Shown here piece by piece: positions 57,745-64,000 of a DNA stretch of 64,000 nt. The notes under the pieces are model-generated. The model saw nothing but the letters and a program-made list of their open reading frames with translations. It was not told the DNA's origin and did no database searches. Made by a program: the position numbers and the translations under genes. The first letter of the stretch is position 1, and the number at the start of each line of letters is the position of its first letter. The stretch comes from Ceriagrion tenellum (lineage: Eukaryota > Arthropoda > Insecta > Odonata > Coenagrionidae): assembly GCA_963169105.1 (NCBI GenBank), contig OY720642.1:77106716-77170715 (forward strand), in the 5' to 3' direction.

Positions 57745-58584
57745 GAATACTAATATATTACTCATCCTTTACAGCACTCACTTTGGAACTAAATGTAAGT
57801 GTTGAGGATATAGATATCATACAACATATAAAGTTCCTTCTATCGTCAATTTGTGGTAGGTATACTGAAAGCATATTTTGTGGCGGCACGAACGTTTGCC
57901 CCGAGGTTTCTGCAGAATTATCACGCTATTACTTGGCAGATTTTAAAGATTCATGGAAATTGATTGACTAAAGAATAAACTTGTGTTTAAAAAAATAAAT
58001 TACAGCCTTATACAATAAATATGCAAATCATGATATATTCTTCATCCTTGCCAGTACTCATTTTGGCATTAAATTTAAGTATTGAGGGTATGGATATCAT
58101 ATAACATATAAAGCTCCTTCAATCGTGAATTTCTGGTATTCTGAAATCATAAATTGTGGCGGCACAAGCGTTTTTCCCGTCGTTTTTGCAAAATTATTAC
58201 GAAATTACTTGACAGATATTAATTATTCAAGTAAATTATTGACGAATGAACAAACTTGGCTTTGATAAAAATAATCACGGCCTTATAAATTAAATACGCG
58301 AATCTTTATATACCCTCCATCCTTGCCAGCACACATTTTGGTAATAAATTTAAGTATTGAGGATATAGATATCATGTAACATATGAAGCTCCTTCAGCTC
58401 CTTCTACCGTGGAGTTATGGTATTCTGAAATCATATTTTCTGGCGTGACAAGCGTTTTTCCCGTGGTTTCTGCAAAACTATTACACAATTACTAGGAAAA
58501 TATTAAAGATTCAAGTTAATCGATCGACCAATGAATAAACTTGGCTTTGCAAAAATAAATCACGGCCTTATAAAATAAATATGC
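57745..58584 (+). repeat. Three tandem units of ~278 bp
   Basis: The landmark (G/A)TTGAGG(A/G)TATGGATATCAT falls at 57801, 58081 and 58356, giving 280- and 275-base periods. All units share a CATCCTTxxCAG start, a GTGGCGGCAC/GGCGTGACAAGCGTTT segment, and an ACGGCCTTATAAAATAAAT end. Unit 1 is open through the exon. Units 2 and 3 share a TAA where unit 1 has CAA, so they are closer to each other. Confidence 0.8.
57775..57971 (+). CDS. Candidate terminal exon, first of three tandem units
   Basis: Preceded by ATTACTCATCCTTTACAG, a plausible 3' splice site. It encodes 64 residues beginning LTLELNVSVEDIDIIQHIKF, with three cysteines in SSICGRYTESIFCGGTNVCP, and ends DSWKLID-stop. AATAAA lies three bases after the stop (57974-57979). 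The same acceptor-exon-polyA layout recurs at ~58075 and ~58345 with stop codons. No domain recognised. It could be a genuine terminal exon or a coincidental frame in a tandem repeat. Confidence 0.3.
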
Positions 58585-59879
58585 GGAAAGCACTAGTGGT
58601 CAGCACTGTTTTGAAATCGTCTCGTTTTCTTACTCACCGGAACGCCCAGTGGCTCGTCCACATTTATCCTTCACCGGTTATAACTTCGTGATTGCCGCGT
58701 TGCCGAAACTGAAAGAAGTCCCTTCATTTTTCTTCAGGCCTCCTAACTCATCACCAGCTAATTCGCCTTCCTCGGACAATCTTGAGCACTACTCTTACGG
58801 CTGCTAACCCATGGATCCATTCAACTGAGGAACCCATGGAACATTCAACCCTCACAAGAGGGTCACGTTCCAGTCATCACATAAATCTCGGCGAATGTTT
58901 ATTAATAACCCTTGCATCAGGTGTGAGGGATTAATTTATGCGGTTATATGAACGGGAAGAAAAAGAAAACACCATACAATCACCCAAACAGACCCGAGAC
59001 AAAATCAAACAAGCACAAACAACATTCCATGTCGCAGTTCTAATCGTCCTCGCGATTCTTCGAAGATATAAAAATCAGATATAAAGACAAAGTGTTTAGA
59101 AAGCGTCCAAAATCAATAAATCTTATGAAGACCTTTCCACGTGAGTGCCATGGAATTTTAAGTGAGGTAGAAAAAAATATCAAGAGAGTGATATTTTTAT
59201 TGTTTAGCATTTCCTTCGCTAAAATATTCCATTCGTTTATCTTTGAGTAATTATTTTGTACAGAATTCTTACAGACGGTCCAAGTAAAAGATGAAATACC
59301 CGAATTTAAGACCTTATACCCCGGAAACCAGTGAACCAAATGTAATTCAATGGAAATATATTCATATTTTCGTACCGTTATTGATATCTAAAATATTGAA
59401 GTCATAGTTTGACATTCAAATACTGAATTTTTTAAAAAAGGTTCAGTTACTTGATGCCAAATAAGGGGTTGCGCCTCTGCAAAATTTAAGAAGTATATAT
59501 AATACCTACTTTTACTAGATTTTGGACAACTGATGTATGTAACTATTCTCCACTCACATCCAAAAGCAGTTATAATTATATGTTTCTATTAAAGACATAT
59601 TAACGGGAAAAGGTATAATACCGTAAAATTTTCACTTGTTCGCGAAAACTGTGTGACAATATGCTATTTTCATTTTTTATGGGTTGATGAGAAATATTAA
59701 ACTAGCAAAGACACGGGAGTAGTCGACTACATTATTCTATTTCCTTCCATTACAAACATTCTACCAGTTTAGGTTGAACAACCACCATTGTAATGAAATG
59801 AAAGAATATAAGATCATCGCGCAGGTATTTTAAGTGCCGCTAGACAGGCATTCTCTAAGTAGGAGATATACCATTACAC
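58585..59879. other. Spacer, no gene recognised
   Basis: The 99-codon minus frame 59040-59339 shows no domain. Nothing else supported. Confidence 0.35.
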
Positions 59880-60570
59880 TTATCCCAATTCGGACTTCAT
59901 CTTCCCGCGGTGAGGGACGATTCCCGTGTTTTTGATATATCGCCGGGGTCGTAATTAGTGGATGCGGGTGATAGAGCTCACTGGGATTGGTTTTCTCCCT
60001 CCTGGGATGAAAAACATGTGAATAGCGCTCCGCGGGGGACATTGCCCACCCCCTGGAGAGTGACCTATCCCCCTCCGAGCCTCCCACTCCTTCAACCCAT
60101 GCCATACACATCGCGGTCCCCGCCCGAAACCTCCCAAACGGACCCAATCCGAGAGCCGAGGTCCCCAACACCAACCTCACCCCATCCGCCACTGACCCAA
60201 CAGCGATGACAATGGACGATAAATCCCTCTATGCAGGAGGTCTCCAGTCCTCTTTTTAAAAAAAAATACAACAACTCTTTGGTTAGTTCACACCGTTCTA
60301 ACCTCCGTAAGCGAGAGTATCTGCTCCGAAACACACTCCCCATCGTCGAGGCTGCTCGTGACCCCGCCAGGCACAGGGAGGTCACCTCGAAACCACCGAC
60401 GCTCGTTAGAGATGGCCGCCTCCATAAAAGCAACTTTGCTAACCGGAATAATACGGCGTTCACCTCGCAAGGGCGAGAGTTCCCTTGTGTTCGCGCGAAG
60501 AAAAAGTCTCCGGCGAGCGTGCTATTCCTTAAGGAATCTCCCAGCAGTTCGTCTACCTCATCCTCTTGAG
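59880..60570. other. GC-rich, CpG-containing block
   Basis: Contrasts with its A+T-rich surroundings and is open in several frames on both strands (for example 60092-60463 minus and 60358-60693 plus). No domain was recognised in any. It may be promoter-like or a GC-rich exon or UTR of an unknown transcript. I searched it for a KRRRRNGK-type first exon of spineless and did not find one. Confidence 0.35.
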
Positions 60571-61080
60571 CGTTTTAATTTCTTCAAGCATGTGCAAACA
60601 CTGCTTAAACTGTTTACTTACACATGTCAAATAGCAACAATTTGTGTAACCAACAATTTTAATTATAAAAATGGATTTATTTTGTTCGATTAATATAATC
60701 GTAGCATCTATAACAATTTAACTAATGAGCGCAAATTAATCAAAATAGCTTAAATAAATCATTCATAAAATTGATCGTGTCGTCTTGGTAGTTTTTATCA
60801 AACTACTCCAACTAAACAAGCCGGATAAAAAGGGATCTAAAAATTAAATGTTCCATGTGAACTGAATATTTAGGTGAAATTTCTCAAAAGCTGATACTTC
60901 AACCAAACTTTTTTCTCGGTGTTGTAAAACTCTCCGGAGTAACCGTCTTACTAAGAACAAGTTAGAATTCTTAGGTCCATAAGAAGTTAAGAGAGCGTAT
61001 TGGCACACAGTTTGTTGAACGTATGTATTTCCATATTTGAAAATAAACATTCGTTCCGAACGAATAACATATGTTCCGAA
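60571..61080. other. A+T-rich spacer
   Basis: No feature beyond short frames. Confidence 0.3.
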
Positions 61081-61299
61081 ACACTTGTTACGAATTCCAC
61101 ACTTTTATTTTCGTAACCGACCATGGTTTCCGCACTTTATGCCATCATCAGGCAGCATTACTACAAATATTTCAGACTTTTATACACTGAGAGCCTTTTA
61201 TACAGCTGAAATATTTGGAGTTATGCACCCTAATGATGGCATAATATGCCTAAACCATGGTCGGTGACGAAAATAAAAGTATGGAAATCGTACAAGAGT
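61081..61299. mobile_element. Foldback element FB1, long copy
   Basis: Inverted arms CCACACTTTTATTTTCGTAA and CGAAAATAAAAGTATGG, ACCGACCATGGTTT and AAACCATGGTCGGT, TTATGCCATCATCAGG and CCTAATGATGGCATAA, and ATATTTCAGACTTTTATA and TTATACAGCTGAAATAT pair through to a short centre near 61190. Shares its CCGACCATGGTTT core with 20384-20542. Confidence 0.8.
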
Positions 61300-62551
61300 T
61301 TATTTAATCATCAAATATGGAAATCCTTAGGAAGTCACGAAAAAATGAACTATTAACAGGCAGCGCGTGGAAAACGCTATGGAATATCTTGTTCCACCTT
61401 AACACGTTATCTCATCTGCGAACAATCCTGGAGTTGGCCGATTTCAATCAATGAGTCGCAAATAAAATTGCATGCATACAAAAATGTCAGATTACAACGT
61501 TAACACTGAAATTCAATGCCTCTAAAACAAAATTTTACACATTCTCAGTGGATATGAATTTAGCTCATACATTAACGTTGGCAAACGATAAATGAACGAA
61601 CGTATTTTGTACCAAAGTAGAGCTAAGGAGGCCCGGAATGTAAGCATATAATTTGAAAAGCTAACTCCATGTACCATTAAAACTTATGATGATATATAAG
61701 TTTTAAAATATGGAAAATTAAACCAAAACCTTTGCATTATCAGGAGACGGGAAATTCCTGGAAAGTCGAAAAACCTATCCAAGCCTGGAAGAAGCTGGTA
61801 CAGCTTTTGAGATTCCTTAGGTCTTCTTTACTAATCATTCTTTTTTCTATGAAATTTTCACTAATGAAACTTAATCCATTAACAAATTGTTTCACGCTAG
61901 AAAATTAATAAACCATACTCCAAAAGCTCAGAAAAAAGAACTCATTTCGTACCATCTTCACCCTGTAAAAGGGGGAAGTAGTACAAACACAAGATGGTAC
62001 TCCAAAGTTATTCGTTGGAAACTCGTGCAAATAAGGGATCTATTTCAACTTTACCCCATCAGTTTAATGCTAAGACTCCTATAGTCACTGTGCACATGGG
62101 AAACACCTTACCAACCTATGTGATTATCGGAATTTCCATAGCAAACCGTTGGCCACTTCTGAAAACCATTGCAATCTTCGTTAAATCTTTTGGTGGAGAT
62201 CGTATTGATTGCTTGCTCACGGTTTTTTTTAGGGCTATCCTATATCCATCGGCTATGAGCGTAATTTGAGGATTTTTATGGGAGGGAGGGGGGCAGAGAT
62301 TTAGGGGCAGATAAGTAGATTAAAAGCCTTTTGGGAGCGATTTGTGACCGCAGAACTATTGATAACATTGTCTATTTTCCTTTTGATGTTCTATTAAATC
62401 ACTTTATTTTGATGACTGATTAAATTAGTATGTCCTAATTCCAACATTTCAGGGCCTGAATCTTCAACATACGGAAGAAGATCTCCGGAATAAAAGTAGA
62501 AACGCGGGAAGTTATCTCCCTACAACAAGAATAGGCTGCAGGCATTTGAGA
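61300..62551. other. Spacer, no gene recognised
   Basis: Short frames only (61887-62084, 61994-62269). A GGGAGGGAGGGGGGCAG run lies near 62281. Confidence 0.35.
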
Positions 62552-62571
62552 TGTGTGTGTGTGTGTGTGTG
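62552..62571 (+). repeat. (TG)n microsatellite
   Basis: Ten TG units immediately upstream of a LINE fragment. Confidence 0.9.
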
Positions 62572-62880
62572 GAGAAGGATGGAAGGGGATAGGAAGACGG
62601 AGTGGAAGACTAACGAGAAAGTGCTTCATATGTTGAGCGAGTTGAAACTTCAGAATAAAATTCGATATCGGCAGAGTAGGTGGCTGGAGAATTTAATAAG
62701 GGGCAATGGGTAGCTCAAGAAGGTGATAGAGGGAAGGATGTTGGGCCAGCGGGAAAAAGGAAGGAAGTGAATAGGTTTAATGAACAGGATGAAGAAGGGT
62801 ATATCGTATGCTGAGGCGAAAAAGGATATAATGGAGCAAGATAGGCCCCTGAAAGTGTAGAAAACCGGGAGGGGACTCTC
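62572..62880 (+). mobile_element. Decayed LINE 3' end (family D)
   Basis: Translation gives WKTNEKVLHMLSELKLQNKI, RYRQSRWLENLIRGNG, a stop, KKVIEGRMLGQREKGRK, and AKKDIMEQD. By position these match the RRTNEEVL, R-RWIGHI-RGNGLLK, EGRIEG-RGRGRPR and A-DREEW segments of arthropod LINE reverse transcriptases, but most conserved residues have changed. A separate, older family from A-C. Confidence 0.5.
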
Positions 62881-63711
62881 TGACATTAATAAAACCTACA
62901 TTATCCGGTAGAATACTTAATACAAAAATTATCCCCACAATAAAGGCGGAAAGGGTAATTAAAAGCAGTCCATCGAATACTTCGTTAAAGCCTAATTTTG
63001 AGTCAAAAAGAGTGATCGTCCCTAACATTGGCTATAGGAGCATCAAAAACGACTTAGGGTAAAACATGAGAAAAAAGGAAAATCAGGAAAGAATCCATTG
63101 GTGGCACGCGTCCTTTCGAGGACTAACTAAGAGAGCCCTCCGTCTCGTCCTGCTTGGGTTTCCGTGCACCGAATCCGCAGGCGTGCGGATCCACCACCAT
63201 CGGCTGAAATGGGCGTGGCCACGTTTTACGCCAAGTCACGACACGCACGGAAGGGACGAAAGGGAAAAGTCCACATCACGAAATAATTCACGTCCTATTC
63301 TTAGACGAAAACACTTGTTGACAGGGATAACCGTAGACATGCTACAAGTGGACCTACTCTACGAGCTTCAATCAAGTAAACATAGCCAAAATATTTTGCG
63401 GTACCGCAAAACTATGTTTGTCAATCTCACTGCGGTGCCACAACCCTGTCCCAAATAAGTAAAATAATGTGAATTTTCTAGTACCTCAATTTTTGAAGTG
63501 TTTTAGAACTGATTGGTTTTTCATGTATTCCTCCCATAAAACGTGTTATTTCGATCGAAATCATTAATGTGTATTCTGGTGCCGTTCTCGGGAATCCAAA
63601 AGCATCGATCGCTCTGGTGTTTTTCCCTCGTTGACATTAACACTTGGACGTCTGAGAGGAGGAGCGGTAGACGCTTTTTGGGCTATTACGTTTGATGCCG
63701 GCTTCAATTTC
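62881..63711. other. Spacer with a nested palindrome
   Basis: TTTTGCGGTACCGCAAAA (63394-63411) is a perfect palindrome flanked by AAACATAG and CTATGTTT, which also pair if an eight-base insertion on one side is looped out. The 130-codon plus frame 63066-63458 ends inside this palindrome and has no recognised domain. Confidence 0.4.
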
Positions 63712-63965
63712 ATTAACGGTAAATCAGAGAGGACAGGATGGAATGGACACACCCCAAGACACAGTGGGTTTGTGAAGAACTTAATTGACGGAAAAATAGA
63801 GGGAGAAGTCCCCAGAGGAAGACCCAGGAATAAGTTCATGGACCAAATAAAGAGGAAAGTGCATATGAAGAGATACTAGAAGGAAAGGGAACTAGCATTA
63901 GATAGGGAAAGGTGGAGGGCGGCAGTCAACCAATCTTAGGATTGAACAACAAATGATGACTGAAT
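63712..63965 (+). mobile_element. LINE family B 3' end, copy 5
   Basis: GGATGGAATGGACACACCCCAAGACACAG (WNGHTPRHSGFVKNLIDGKI), EGEVPRGRPRNKFMDQIKRK and VHMKRY are in one frame up to a TAG at 63877-63879. The same frame then continues to ALDRERWRAAVNQS. Ends GGATTGAACAACAAATGATG. One of the two best family B copies, 5'-truncated. Confidence 0.8.
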
Positions 63966-64000
63966 GAGAGTGGACATAAAAATATACGGTGGGACACGAC

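Noticed and set aside
63066..63458. 130-codon plus frame
   Set aside because: No domain; ends in a palindrome; histidine/arginine-rich composition only.
1..64000. CRISPR arrays, rRNA genes, bacterial promoters or terminators
   Set aside because: No regularly spaced identical repeats, no rRNA signatures, and eukaryotic splice signals and LINEs throughout.

Overview
The window is eukaryotic nuclear DNA from an arthropod, most likely an insect with a large, repeat-rich genome. No operons, bacterial promoters or long open frames are seen. A+T-rich unique-looking sequence alternates with decayed retrotransposon ends, foldback repeats, tRNA-derived SINE pieces and short GC-rich or purine/pyrimidine-biased blocks. 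I cannot name the species.

Only one host gene is certain. A 272-base exon on the minus strand (35212-35483), bounded by a good 3' splice site and a GTAAGC donor, encodes the basic helix-loop-helix of the aryl-hydrocarbon-receptor homologue Spineless. It carries an unusual Gly/Ala-rich insert just before the basic region. No other exon of this gene could be recognised, so most of the window is probably intron or flank of spineless. A second, much weaker gene candidate lies at 57064-57971 on the plus strand: a hydrophobic-start exon followed by a cysteine-containing terminal exon that is the first of three tandem ~278-base units.

Layout. 0-9 kb: SINE fragments, a LINE fragment and three palindromic foldback elements. 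10-20 kb: LINE 3' ends on both strands. 20-25 kb: another foldback, a TTAA-flanked inverted-repeat element, two partial relatives of it in tandem, and a 496-base piggyBac-type MITE inserted in the second relative. 25-30 kb: three LINE ends. 30-36 kb: a minisatellite, a lone piggyBac-like end and the spineless exon. 36-49 kb: LINE and SINE fragments, an ~830-base long-inverted-repeat element, an unlisted reverse-transcriptase C-terminus and a perfect hairpin. 51-57 kb: SINEs including a tandem dimer, a foldback, and a nested LINE-in-LINE. 57-64 kb: the tandem-exon array, a GC-rich block, a foldback and two LINE ends.

The most unusual signal is a shared signature in at least five otherwise different foldback elements: CTGATGA, a short stem, then GAAAC. 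This resembles a hammerhead ribozyme core, of the kind known from Penelope-like retroelements. No copy fits the consensus perfectly, so this remains a hypothesis.
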